Source: Paraburkholderia madseniana (GTDB lineage: Bacteria; Pseudomonadota; Gammaproteobacteria; Burkholderiales; Burkholderiaceae). Taken from it: a stretch of DNA of 64,000 nucleotides. Each line of letters opens with the position of its first letter. The first letter of the stretch is position 1. Below, piece by piece: positions 8,734 through 16,440 of the stretch. The notes below the pieces were generated by a model. That model worked only from the letters and a program-made list of their open reading frames with translations, searched no databases and had not been told where the DNA came from. The position numbers and the translations under genes were made by a program. The stretch is taken from assembly GCF_009690905.1 (NCBI RefSeq), contig NZ_VOSW01000025.1:35697-99696 (forward strand), given 5' to 3'.

Positions 8734-10202
8734 GCGCACTCGTCATCATTGCGGCCATTACGCTGTTTGCGCTGTACCTGGGCGTGCGCGCGCGGCGCGG
8801 CCACGACATGAGTCTCGAACAGTGGACCGTGGGGGGCCGCAGTTTCGGCACTGCGTTCGTGTTCCTGCTGATGGCGGGCGAAATCTACACTACCTTCACG
8901 TTCCTCGGCGGCAGTGGTTTTGCTTATGGCAAAGGCGCGCCGGTCTACTACATTCTTGCCTACGGCACGCTGGCGTACATCCTCTCGTACTGGATGCTGC
9001 CGCCCATCTGGCGTTACGCGAAGAATCACCATCTCGTCTCGCAGCCGCACTTCTTCTCACGCAAGTACGACAGCCCGGCGCTCGGCACGCTCGTCGCGCT
9101 GGTCGGCGTGGCCGCGCTCATTCCGTACCTCGTGCTGCAACTCAAGGGCCTCGGCATCATCGTGGCGACTGCCTCGTATGGCGCGATTTCGTCGACGGCC
9201 GCCATCTGGATCGGCGCCGCGGTGGTGACGTCTTACGTGACCATCTCCGGCGTGCGCGGCTCCGCGTGGAATTCGGTGGTGAAAGATACGCTGATTCTGG
9301 CGATCGTGCTGTTCCTCGGCATTTATCTGCCGTTGCACTACTACGGCGGCTTCGGCGAGATGTTTCACGCCATCGACGCCGCGCGTCCAGGCTTCCTGAC
9401 CTTCCCGGCGAAGGGTTCGAGCGTGACCTGGTTCCAGTCGACCGTGCTCCTGACCGCGCTGGGCTTCTTCATGTGGCCGCACACGTTCGGCTCGATTTTT
9501 ACGGCGAAGGACGAGCGTATTTTCCGGCGCAACGCGATGGTGCTGCCGCTGTATCAGTTGATTCTGCTGTTCGTGTTCTTCGTGGGCTTTGCGGCGACGC
9601 TGAAGGTGCCGGGCCTGAAGGGTGGCGACATCGACCTGTCGCTGTTCCGTTTGTCGTTGCAGACTTTTGACCCGTGGTTCGTCGGCGTAATCGGCGCGGC
9701 CGGGATTCTGACGGCGCTGGTGCCGGGCTCGATGATTCTGACGTCGGCGTCCACGCTGCTCGCCAACGACGTGTATCGCGGCATGGTGAGCCGCAAGGCG
9801 TCGGACGCGACGGTGGCCAAGCTCGCACGCTTCCTGGTGCCGGTGGTGGCGCTGGTGGCGGTGGGTTTTACGCTGCATGGCGGCGAGACGATCGTGGCGT
9901 TGCTGCTGATGGGCTACAGCTTCGTGACCCAACTGTTTCCGGCGGTGATCTGCAGTTTGCTGCCGCACAACCGGGCGACCAAGTACGGCGCGTTTTGCGG
10001 GATTCTTGCGGGCGTCGCGGTCGTCACGCTGACGACGACCATGCATCTGAGTATCGGGCAGTTGATGCCGTTTTTGCCTGACGCGTTGAAGGACGTCAAT
10101 ATCGGCTTCCTGGCGTTGGCCGTGAACGTGATTGTTTTTGCCGTGGTGAGCGCTGTGACGCAGCCGCGGTCGGTCGAGCAGACTCACGCGCCGGTGCATT
10201 GA
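8730..10202 (+). CDS. Sodium:solute symporter family transporter
   Basis: 490-aa inner-membrane transporter of the SSF superfamily with about 13 predicted hydrophobic helices. Family marks include WTVGGRSFGTAFVFLLMAGE, the EIYTTFTFLGGSGFAYGKGAP stretch (read as two blocks), and the TM8-region WPHTFGSIFTAK. The overall look is closest to MctP-like monocarboxylate/amino-acid symporters of proteobacteria, so the likely substrate is a small organic acid, but this is inference. It is translationally coupled to DUF3311 and followed by a strong rho-independent terminator at 10235-10270, giving a two-gene operon. Confidence 0.92.
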   Translation: MSALVIIAAITLFALYLGVRARRGHDMSLEQWTVGGRSFGTAFVFLLMAGEIYTTFTFLGGSGFAYGKGAPVYYILAYGTLAYILSYWMLPPIWRYAKNHHLVSQPHFFSRKYDSPALGTLVALVGVAALIPYLVLQLKGLGIIVATASYGAISSTAAIWIGAAVVTSYVTISGVRGSAWNSVVKDTLILAIVLFLGIYLPLHYYGGFGEMFHAIDAARPGFLTFPAKGSSVTWFQSTVLLTALGFFMWPHTFGSIFTAKDERIFRRNAMVLPLYQLILLFVFFVGFAATLKVPGLKGGDIDLSLFRLSLQTFDPWFVGVIGAAGILTALVPGSMILTSASTLLANDVYRGMVSRKASDATVAKLARFLVPVVALVAVGFTLHGGETIVALLLMGYSFVTQLFPAVICSLLPHNRATKYGAFCGILAGVAVVTLTTTMHLSIGQLMPFLPDALKDVNIGFLALAVNVIVFAVVSAVTQPRSVEQTHAPVH

Positions 10203-10234
10203 GCGTTTCTTCGCATCTTTCTGCATAGCGGTTG

Positions 10235-10270
10235 AAGGGGTTGGTCGCTTAAGGCGCCAACCCCTTTTTT
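10235..10270 (+). terminator. Rho-independent terminator after the symporter operon
   Basis: Perfect 10-bp stem AAGGGGTTGG / CCAACCCCTT with a 12-nt loop, running directly into six T residues, 33 bp after the symporter stop. Confidence 0.92.
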
Positions 10271-10337
10271 CGCGAATCGCGCTAGACTTCGCCCGAATTG
10301 AAGTCGATCGAATCGAATGAGTATGCGGAGCGAATGA

Positions 10338-10985
10338 ATGGACTATCGTCTTTACTACTCGCCGGGCGCGGCAAGCATGGCCGTTCACTGGATGATGATT
10401 GAAATGGGCATCCCGTTCGATGTCCATCTTGTCGACATCGACGCCGGCAATCAGCGAAACCCTGACTATCTGCGGCTGAATCCCTCGGGCCGTGTTCCCA
10501 CGCTGGTGGTCGACGGAACGCCGCGCCACGAGTCGGCCGCGTTGCTGATGCTGCTCGCCGAGCGGCATCCTGAAGCCGCCCTCGCGCCGGCTCCGGGTTC
10601 CGCCGACCGGGCCGCGTGGCTGGAACTGATGATCTATCTGGCCAACACGCTGCTGCCCGCCATGCGCGACTGGTTTTACGCGGACGTCGACGGCGATCCT
10701 GCCGGCGCCGTAGCGGTTCAAGCGCTCGCGCAGCGGCGCATCGAAGAAGCCTGTGACAGGCTCGACGCCGATCTCGCCGACGGACGTGACTATCTGGTCG
10801 GCGGCAAGCTCAGCACGGCCGATTTCCTCGCCGTCATGCTGATGCGCTGGACACGCAACATGCCACGCCCCGCGCTCGGCTGGCCGCATCTCGCGCGCTA
10901 TATCCGCGGGCTGCGGGCTCTGCCCTCGTTCATTGAATTTAATGCGCGAGAGGGGCTTACCGAATGGCGCAACCAGGATGATTGA
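10338..10985 (+). CDS. Glutathione S-transferase family protein
   Basis: 215-aa soluble GST. N-terminal domain MDYRLYYSPGAASMAVHWMM, with NPSGRVPTLVVDG (cis-Pro) and HESAALLMLLAE (glutathione gamma-glutamyl contact). The C-terminal all-helical domain has KLSTADFLAVML, the N-cap box. The serine/alanine in SPGAAS resembles beta-class GSTs common in proteobacteria. It is a monocistronic gene between the symporter terminator and the convergent phytochelatin-synthase-like gene. Its closeness to that glutathione-using enzyme is suggestive but they are on opposite strands. Confidence 0.9.
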   Translation: MDYRLYYSPGAASMAVHWMMIEMGIPFDVHLVDIDAGNQRNPDYLRLNPSGRVPTLVVDGTPRHESAALLMLLAERHPEAALAPAPGSADRAAWLELMIYLANTLLPAMRDWFYADVDGDPAGAVAVQALAQRRIEEACDRLDADLADGRDYLVGGKLSTADFLAVMLMRWTRNMPRPALGWPHLARYIRGLRALPSFIEFNAREGLTEWRNQDD

Positions 10986-11012
10986 TGCGCGCGCAACTAA
11001 TTTTCGCTCGTC

Positions 11013-11031
11013 GGCGGTTGGCGTGACCGCC
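11013..11031. terminator. Possible hairpin between convergent genes
   Basis: Short inverted repeat GGCGGT / ACCGCC with a 7-nt loop between the stops of the GST and the phytochelatin-synthase-like gene. It has no clear T-tract, so the call is weak. Confidence 0.3.
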
Positions 11032-11050
11032 TGGTTGTGAACAACGTCAG

Positions 11051-11896
11051 TTAGTTCGAGTTCGCGCGCGTGCCGACGATCACGATGCCGCGTGAAAGTC
11101 CGCTCACGTTGTCGACCGCTTGCGCCCCTGCATACAGTTGCGTGACCGGTACCCAGACGGCCGGATACTTGTAGCGCGCCACATCGAGAAGCAACGCGCT
11201 GTCGCTCGCCGCGTCGTATGCGGCAAGTGGCGACCAATGGCCGCCCCCTGCTTCGCCTATCTCCACCCGCCTGAAGTTCAATAACGCAAAGCGGTCGCTA
11301 TGGCCCGTCGTGTCACGAATCAGATCGCGAAACTGATCGAGCGTCAGGTCGCCGGCATGGAAGCTCCTCACCTCGACAGGAAATGCGCTTAGGACCGTGC
11401 TGAGCTGGTCGAGCGTCATGCCCTCCTTCGATACTCGCGCGGCGTTGGCCACCTGCGGATCGACGCTGCGAAAAAAATCCTCTTGCGAGAAGAATGGGAA
11501 ATCCGGGTACTGCGTCGACTCGGGACGGCGAATGCCCAATGCATTGAGCGCCATCACCGAAGTCGCGACCGAACAGTAGGCTTCGTTGCGCTGCGTTTCG
11601 AAGTACTGCGAAAGCGGCCAGTACGACTGGTTATTGGCGTTGGCCATCAAGCGCTTCTGGCCAACTGGCTGCGTCAGCGCGATCAGGTTCGGTGGAACGG
11701 GCAGCGGCCCGTCGGCTGCGCGCGCCGTGCCCGATGCGGGGGCTTGATGCGTATCTTGATGCGAGGTTTGATCCGTGGCTTGATTTGCAGCCGGTGGCAG
11801 CGACGCGCATGCCGCCAGTGTCGCCGTCAGCACAACAACAATCCACTCAGGCCGGCTTACGCGCTGCATGGCGCGCATCAACGAATATCTGGACAT
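11051..11896 (-). CDS. Phytochelatin-synthase-like cysteine peptidase, lipoprotein
   Basis: 281-aa papain-like (clan CA) protein. A signal with lipobox TLAAC puts the lipidated Cys at residue 30, so it should sit on the periplasmic side of a membrane. The catalytic triad of the phytochelatin synthase family is visible: Cys108 in NEAYCSVAT, His220 in GGGHWSPL, and Asp238 in LLLDVARY. Bacterial members usually cleave glutathione to gamma-Glu-Cys plus Gly rather than polymerising it; that activity is inferred. GGAAGGG precedes ATG 11896. It is divergent from the RcnR-type sensor and DmeF exporter, which hints at a shared role in metal stress. Confidence 0.88.
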   Translation of the reverse strand: MSRYSLMRAMQRVSRPEWIVVVLTATLAACASLPPAANQATDQTSHQDTHQAPASGTARAADGPLPVPPNLIALTQPVGQKRLMANANNQSYWPLSQYFETQRNEAYCSVATSVMALNALGIRRPESTQYPDFPFFSQEDFFRSVDPQVANAARVSKEGMTLDQLSTVLSAFPVEVRSFHAGDLTLDQFRDLIRDTTGHSDRFALLNFRRVEIGEAGGGHWSPLAAYDAASDSALLLDVARYKYPAVWVPVTQLYAGAQAVDNVSGLSRGIVIVGTRANSN

Positions 11897-12055
11897 TAAC
11901 CCTTCCGCTGCGGATGACTTGGGAACGACTTCGGCCAAGCCGACGCATTCCATCCCGCATCGGCGAACCCCGATTTTTTAACACGAAACAGCTCGGCGTG
12001 TGAATGTGCGGCCCGGAAGCCGGCGAACTGAACCGCGTCCGTTCGATCTGATAAG

Positions 12056-12074
12056 ATATACCCCCCTATGGTAT
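12056..12074 (+). promoter_or_regulatory. Candidate operator for the RcnR/DmeR-type sensor
   Basis: Inverted ATAC (12058-12061) and GTAT (12071-12074) flank a run of six C residues just upstream of the sensor gene. RcnR/CsoR-family sites are typically A/T-rich inverted half-sites around a G- or C-tract, so this fits an autoregulatory operator. TAAGATATA just before it could serve as a -10 region. An in-frame ATG at 12068 falls inside this element and is therefore an unlikely start codon. Confidence 0.6.
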
Positions 12075-12088
12075 TTTCGAGAGCATTC

Positions 12089-12364
12089 ATGGGCCACACG
12101 ATTCGGGAAAAACAGAAGCTTCTCAACCGCGTTCGCCGCATCAAGGGGCAGATCGAGGCCATAGAACGCGCACTCGAAGACGAGCGCGGCTGCGCCGACG
12201 TTCTCCAGCAGATCACCAGTTGCCGCGGCGCAATGAATGGTCTGTTGGCGGTCGTGCTCGAGGACCACATCAGAAATCACCTGGTGGATGCACATACTGA
12301 CGAGGACCCCGTCGGCAGCGCCACCGAACAACTCATCGAAGTTGTTCACAGCTATTTCAAGTAA
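12089..12364 (+). CDS. dmeR: RcnR/DmeR-type metal-sensing repressor
   Basis: 91-aa all-helical repressor of the CsoR/RcnR (DUF156) family. It starts MGHTIREKQKLLNRVRRIKGQ. With this start, His3, Cys35, His60 and His64 are all present, which is the complete Ni/Co ligand set of E. coli RcnR; FrmR-type aldehyde sensors lack His3 and His64. Metal binding should release DNA and induce the following exporter gene (13 bp downstream). An extra Cys45 is present. An upstream ATG (12068) would add seven residues but lies in the putative operator. The symbol follows the dmeRF operons of rhizobia and is by analogy. Confidence 0.88.
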   Translation: MGHTIREKQKLLNRVRRIKGQIEAIERALEDERGCADVLQQITSCRGAMNGLLAVVLEDHIRNHLVDAHTDEDPVGSATEQLIEVVHSYFK

Positions 12365-12377
12365 ACCGGAGCAGGAC

Positions 12378-13454
12378 ATGAGTGACTTTAGAAACGCCGC
12401 CTTCGGCGCGGGACACGATCATATTTTTCTGGGCGCCGCCCATGAAAAGAACGAACGCAGAACATGGGCGGTGATCGCTTTGTGTACCGTGATGATGGTT
12501 GCCGAAATCGTCGGCGGCAGCCTGTTCGGTTCGTTGGCGCTCGTGGCGGATGGCCTGCACATGTCGACGCACGCGGGGGCGATGCTGATCGCGGCGCTCG
12601 CTTATACGTACGCGCGCAAGCACGCGAGCGACTCACGCTTTGTATTCGGTACTGGCAAGCTGGGCGACCTCGCGGGATTCACGAGCGCTATTGCGCTGGC
12701 CATGATTGCGCTGCTGATCGGATACGAAGCTGTGTCGCGCTTTCTCTCGCCGGTGCCCATTCATTTCAGTGAAGCGATTCCGATTGCAGTGGCCGGTCTG
12801 CTGGTAAATCTGGCAAGCGTGTGGCTGCTGCGTGGCGATCATCACGGACACAGCCATGGGCATGGTCATGGGCACGGACATCATGGTGACGAGCATGAAG
12901 AACACGCTCACGGGCACGAAGGTCACGGGCATGCGGATCACGATCACGCAGAGGGTCACGCCCACGACGCTCACGACAACCACGCTCACGCGGCCCATCA
13001 CGATGCCGAAAGCGCGGCCCAACGGGATCACAACATCCGCTCGGCGTACATTCACGTGATCGCGGATGCCGCGGTCTCGGTACTGGCCATCATCGGCCTC
13101 GTTCTCGCGCGTGAATTCGGCTGGCTCTGGATGGACCCGCTCGCCGGCATCATCGGCGCGCTGGTGATTGCAAACTGGTCATACGGACTGATGCGCGACA
13201 CGGGTGCGATTCTGCTCGATATCAACCCCGACCAGCGCATGACGGAAAACGTGCGCCACGCCATCGAAGATAACGGCGACAAGGTGCTCGATCTGCACGT
13301 CTGGCGCGTAGGCCCCGGTCATATGAGTGCGGTAATATCGGTCGCGACCCAGGAAACGCGCCATGACTCGCGTTTCTATCATGCGTTGCTGAAACGCTTT
13401 AACGGACTGTCGCACGTCACTGTCGAAGTCAACCCAACGGAACAGATCGCCTGA
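12378..13454 (+). CDS. dmeF: Cation diffusion facilitator, DmeF/CzcD-type Co/Ni exporter
   Basis: 358-aa CDF transporter expected to export divalent metal (Co, Ni or Zn) from the cytosol in exchange for protons. It starts MSDFRNAAFGAGHDHIFLGAAHEKNERR, as DmeF proteins do, has six membrane helices, the metal-site pattern HMSTHAGA in TM2 (DGLHMSTH) and HVIADAAVSV in TM5. The long cytosolic loop (about residues 153-212) is exceptionally rich in His, Asp and Glu. GGAGCAGGAC precedes ATG 12378. It is transcribed with the upstream RcnR-type sensor, and cobalt is the best guess because of the DmeF similarity. Confidence 0.92.
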   Translation: MSDFRNAAFGAGHDHIFLGAAHEKNERRTWAVIALCTVMMVAEIVGGSLFGSLALVADGLHMSTHAGAMLIAALAYTYARKHASDSRFVFGTGKLGDLAGFTSAIALAMIALLIGYEAVSRFLSPVPIHFSEAIPIAVAGLLVNLASVWLLRGDHHGHSHGHGHGHGHHGDEHEEHAHGHEGHGHADHDHAEGHAHDAHDNHAHAAHHDAESAAQRDHNIRSAYIHVIADAAVSVLAIIGLVLAREFGWLWMDPLAGIIGALVIANWSYGLMRDTGAILLDINPDQRMTENVRHAIEDNGDKVLDLHVWRVGPGHMSAVISVATQETRHDSRFYHALLKRFNGLSHVTVEVNPTEQIA

Positions 13455-13456
13455 AG

Positions 13457-13672
13457 ATGGCAATTCAATCACCCTGCATCGACATTTGCAAAATCGACGG
13501 CAAAACAGGCTTCTGCATCGGATGCCTGCGCACCCGGGACGAGATTCGCGAGTGGAAAAACATGACCGACTACCGGCGCCATCAGGTTATCAATGACGCC
13601 TCGCGCCGCAAGGCCAAGGTAAAACCGGGGGTACCGGAGACGCCGGAGACGCCGGAGACGCAAACGTCCTAG
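13457..13672 (+). CDS. DUF1289 small cysteine protein
   Basis: 71-aa protein with the DUF1289 cysteine pattern: C7 and C11 in SPCIDICKID, C20 and C23 in GFCIGCLRT. This suggests a metal or Fe-S site, although the role is unknown. The C-terminus carries a tandem PET-PET-PET repeat encoded by three CCGGAGACG-type copies (about 13637-13660), probably a slippage product. It starts 2 bp after the dmeF stop and is likely cotranscribed, though such genes occur in many contexts. Confidence 0.82.
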   Translation: MAIQSPCIDICKIDGKTGFCIGCLRTRDEIREWKNMTDYRRHQVINDASRRKAKVKPGVPETPETPETQTS

Positions 13673-13681
13673 AGGCGCCTG

Positions 13682-14827
13682 TCAGTTCGCCGGATCAGCG
13701 AACGCATAACTGTTCTTGCCACTGCGCTTGACCCGGTACATCGCCTCGTCGGCCGCGGCCACGAGGCGACGGTAATCGCCGACGAGATCCGGAAAACTGG
13801 CGATGCCGATGCTGGCGCGAACCAGCCCGACCCCCATCTCCTCGTCCGTCTGAACCACGCAGGCGATGAGCCGCCGGGCGATTTCGCCGAGCTCCGCATT
13901 CGTTGAAAATTCACGGACCAGAACGGCGAATTCGTCGCCGCCGATCCGGGCGACGACATCGACTTTACGCACCGACTCGCGAAAACGTTTCGAAACCGCG
14001 ATCAGAAACTCATCGCCGACGCGGTGACCAAGCGAGTCATTGACCTGCTTGAATCCATCCAGATCGATATACAGCAAGGCAATCTTGCACGGCCCGGTGC
14101 GCGCGGGCACTTTCGTCGCCGCCGCTTCGAGCGTGGCAAACAGCTTGCGCCGGTTCGGCAAGCCGGTCATCGCGTCGTGCAGCGCCGCCCATTCGAATTC
14201 GTGCGACTGTCCTGCCAGCAGACGATTCCGTTTGGCATACATCCCCAGCGCGGTGATCAGCATGCAGAACAGCAAGGCCGCCGACGCGATCAGCGTGCGT
14301 GCGACATGGGCAATCCGCACGCGCACATCGGCGCTGTCGGCATCGCGCTGCGCCCGCCACCAGGCCGACACGGTACCGAGCACGGCGTCCGAGTCGCGCA
14401 GATCGGCGTCAGGTGTGAGCGAAGCTGGCGGCAGACGCGGTGCCGCCGACGGGCTCGCATTCACAAGCGCCGCGAGCAACGCGAGGCGATGGGCAAGTTC
14501 GGTACGCGCGTGCCGATACCCGGCGGCACTGGCATCCGTGGCGTCGGGCAGTTGCTGCCAGACGCCGACCAGATTCCGGGCGCTTTCCGCCCGTTCGACC
14601 GCTTCGAGAACGAGCCCCGCGTATTCCTGCTTCAACTGATCGGAAAAGATCGTCCGGATTTGCAGCGCCAGATACAGAAGGCCGATCAGCAGACAAACCA
14701 GCGCGGCGGCGGCGATCGCAGCCGGGCCCGGCCGGAAGCGGATCGCGAGAGCGCGCCCACGAGCGGCGCGAGGGGGACGCGCCCGCTCAGGGATGGGAAT
14801 AGATGTCTTGCCGGCTTCCATTGTCAT
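13682..14827 (-). CDS. Membrane-anchored diguanylate cyclase (GGDEF)
   Basis: 381-aa enzyme that makes cyclic di-GMP from two GTP. Two hydrophobic segments (about residues 36-58 and 182-200) enclose a periplasmic sensor region of ~120 aa without a recognisable named fold. The C-terminal GGDEF domain has DALTGLPNRR-like HDAMTGLPNRRKL, DLDGFKQVNDSLGH and the active-site loop IGGDEF (about residues 295-300), so it should be active. RKVD five residues before GGDEF is an intact inhibitory I-site, so product feedback is expected. The start overlaps the end of the upstream gene by 41 bp, giving an operon with the poly-Ala protein. Confidence 0.92.
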   Translation of the reverse strand: MTMEAGKTSIPIPERARPPRAARGRALAIRFRPGPAAIAAAALVCLLIGLLYLALQIRTIFSDQLKQEYAGLVLEAVERAESARNLVGVWQQLPDATDASAAGYRHARTELAHRLALLAALVNASPSAAPRLPPASLTPDADLRDSDAVLGTVSAWWRAQRDADSADVRVRIAHVARTLIASAALLFCMLITALGMYAKRNRLLAGQSHEFEWAALHDAMTGLPNRRKLFATLEAAATKVPARTGPCKIALLYIDLDGFKQVNDSLGHRVGDEFLIAVSKRFRESVRKVDVVARIGGDEFAVLVREFSTNAELGEIARRLIACVVQTDEEMGVGLVRASIGIASFPDLVGDYRRLVAAADEAMYRVKRSGKNSYAFADPAN

Positions 14828-15671
14828 GCTGCCGGTAACTTACGCGACGAAAGAACGAACCCATCCGGGCAAACAGACTGCCTTTGTGCCTGGCATTTGC
14901 CGCCGAAGCGGCGCGACGATCCTGCTGCGCGAGACGCGCGTCTCTGCCTGACCGGCCGGACGCCAACTGCTGCGGAGCAGGTTTGGATGGGGGCGCCGCG
15001 CGTTGAGCGGCAGGCGTGGAAGACGCGGCCAAAACGGCGGTTGTTGCGTCGGACACGCCGGTTTGGCTAACCGTATGCGCCGGGAGTCGCGTCACTGGAC
15101 CAGACCAGGAGGCCAGTTTTCCGCCTTCTTCTCCGCCCGGCGCTGCCGCTGCTGCCTGCATTCGTGCTGTTGCCGGTGGATTTACTGTTGCCTGCGTGCC
15201 CGTCGTCGCCGGCGCAACTGCTGTTACCTGCGCTCCCGTTGTCACCGCTTTTACTGAGGGTGCTTGCATACCGCCCGCTGTCCCCTCCGCTGCCGCTGCC
15301 GCTGCCGCTGCCGCTGCCGCTGCCGCTGCCGCTGCCGCCGTCGCCAATCGCGGCGCTGCCGCGAAAGTTGCCGGTCGTGGCGTCGCAATCGATTTCGCCA
15401 ACGCCGGCCCTGCAGCGGCTGATGCAGCCGTGCCGAGCGCCTGCCGCGCACGCGCCATGGCGTCGGCATACGCTTGTTGATCGTGGTTGAACCAGACACC
15501 GTACGCGACCGTACCCACTACGCCAAAAGCCAGCGCGCTTGCCGTCGCGACACACAGGACAAGACGTCCAAATCGCACAGGCGGTGCCGCAGCCGCCGGC
15601 TCAGCGCCAGCATCGAAGCCAATATCCGGACTCTCTACGGCAGATTTTGAAAATTCGGTATCGTTGAACAT
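14787..15671 (-). CDS. Hypothetical membrane protein with poly-Ala tract
   Basis: 294-aa protein not matched to a named family. One hydrophobic segment (about residues 37-57, RLVLCVATASALAFGVVG) follows a short cytosolic tail, so most of the chain is probably periplasmic. The outer part is low-complexity: a run of about 18 Ala encoded by a hexanucleotide repeat, Thr/Ala/Pro-rich linkers, and a basic C-terminus (RMGSFFRRVSYRQ). GGAGAG precedes ATG 15671. The gene overlaps the diguanylate cyclase start by 41 bp, so the two are cotranscribed and it may act as its partner or as a spacer protein; that is inference. Confidence 0.7.
   Translation of the reverse strand: MFNDTEFSKSAVESPDIGFDAGAEPAAAAPPVRFGRLVLCVATASALAFGVVGTVAYGVWFNHDQQAYADAMARARQALGTAASAAAGPALAKSIATPRPATFAAAPRLATAAAAAAAAAAAAAAAAAEGTAGGMQAPSVKAVTTGAQVTAVAPATTGTQATVNPPATARMQAAAAAPGGEEGGKLASWSGPVTRLPAHTVSQTGVSDATTAVLAASSTPAAQRAAPPSKPAPQQLASGRSGRDARLAQQDRRAASAANARHKGSLFARMGSFFRRVSYRQHDNGSRQDIYSHP
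15289..15336. repeat. (GCTGCC)8 hexanucleotide microsatellite
   Basis: Eight exact copies of GCTGCC in tandem inside the hypothetical membrane protein, encoding alternating GCA/GCC-type Ala codons on the minus strand. Unit gain or loss keeps the reading frame and changes only the poly-Ala length. Confidence 0.95.
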
Positions 15672-16066
15672 CGCAATACTCTCCGGAATCCTCACATGTC
15701 TGACACGTCGGCAGACATTGTTAATACGATTCAGCGGGGTCGATCTGGCGTTGTTGTTGGAAGAATTTATCCCGCTCGCCGGGTAGCGACAACACGGTAA
15801 TGCTGCGCTTTAAACGCGCGCTTTGCGAGTCCGCTTTGCGTCGATGAGACAGGTAAAAGATTCAACGCCGCGGCCTATCCACGGGCTGGGCCGCGAGCGC
15901 TTGCAGGCCGCCTCCACGTGGCGGTGGAGGCAGCGATGGGGACATGCACGGCAACTCCGCGTCACGCAATAAACACGCCAATCTGGAGCGCGCTTATCGG
16001 CAGCGACGGCTTAAAACGCCATGCATGCCCAGTGGGGCGCAGGACGCCCCACACCCGATCCGTCAC
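15672..16066. other. Intergenic region between cupredoxin and poly-Ala protein genes
   Basis: 395 bp with no convincing gene. It should contain the promoter of the minus-strand gene starting at 15671 and the terminator of the cupredoxin operon. Two hairpins are visible: GCCTCCAC / GTGGAGGC at 15910-15931 and the stronger one at 16032-16052. Confidence 0.5.
16032..16052 (-). terminator. Hairpin downstream of the cupredoxin gene
   Basis: Perfect 8-bp stem GTGGGGCG / CGCCCCAC with a 5-nt loop, 15 bp after the cupredoxin stop. The T-run (TTTT) on the minus strand comes only about 20 nt later, so termination efficiency is uncertain. Confidence 0.4.
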
Positions 16067-16411
16067 CTATTGCACGGTGATCGTTTCTTTCATATTCGGG
16101 TGGATGCCGCAAAACACCTTGTAGACGCCCGGCTTATCGAACTTGAACTGGAACGAGTCGTTCTGATCGAGCGCGGCGGAGCGGAACATGCCCGCAGCGT
16201 TCACGACCGTATGCGGCTCGCCGTCGAGATTTTTCCACGTCACCGTCGAGCCGGCTTTGACCGTCAGCGCCATCGGCGAAAACATGAAGTTCTTGATCAC
16301 CACGGCGCTGGGCGTTTCCGCTCGCGCAACGGAAAGTCCGGCCGATGCCGCGATGAGCGTTGTGCTCCCGAGCAGTACAAAGAACGCGCGGCGAATAGCA
16401 TTGTTTTGCAT
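16067..16411 (-). CDS. Periplasmic cupredoxin (plastocyanin/amicyanin-like)
   Basis: 114-aa exported small copper protein. A signal peptide (FFVLLGSTTLIAASAGLSVARA) precedes a ~90-residue cupredoxin domain. Type-1 copper ligands are visible: His in DGEPHTVV, then Cys, His and Met in VFCGIHPNMKE. This suggests an electron carrier in the periplasm. AGGAGA upstream of ATG 16411 fixes the start. It follows the phosphoesterase gene on the same strand by 29 bp, forming a likely operon. The partner enzyme is not identified; the membrane module at 17935-18681 is near but on the other strand. Confidence 0.93.
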   Translation of the reverse strand: MQNNAIRRAFFVLLGSTTLIAASAGLSVARAETPSAVVIKNFMFSPMALTVKAGSTVTWKNLDGEPHTVVNAAGMFRSAALDQNDSFQFKFDKPGVYKVFCGIHPNMKETITVQ

Positions 16412-16440
16412 AAGTGATCTCCTGCGAAAAAATTCTGGAA

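Noticed and set aside
9057..11237. Very long open frame (726 codons) on the minus strand
   Set aside because: It lies antisense to the symporter and GST genes, is rich in Arg/His/Gln from high GC codon bias, and has no family-like sequence.
15289..15336. Hexanucleotide repeat considered as a CRISPR array
   Set aside because: Units are 6 bp without spacers; it is a microsatellite in a coding region.
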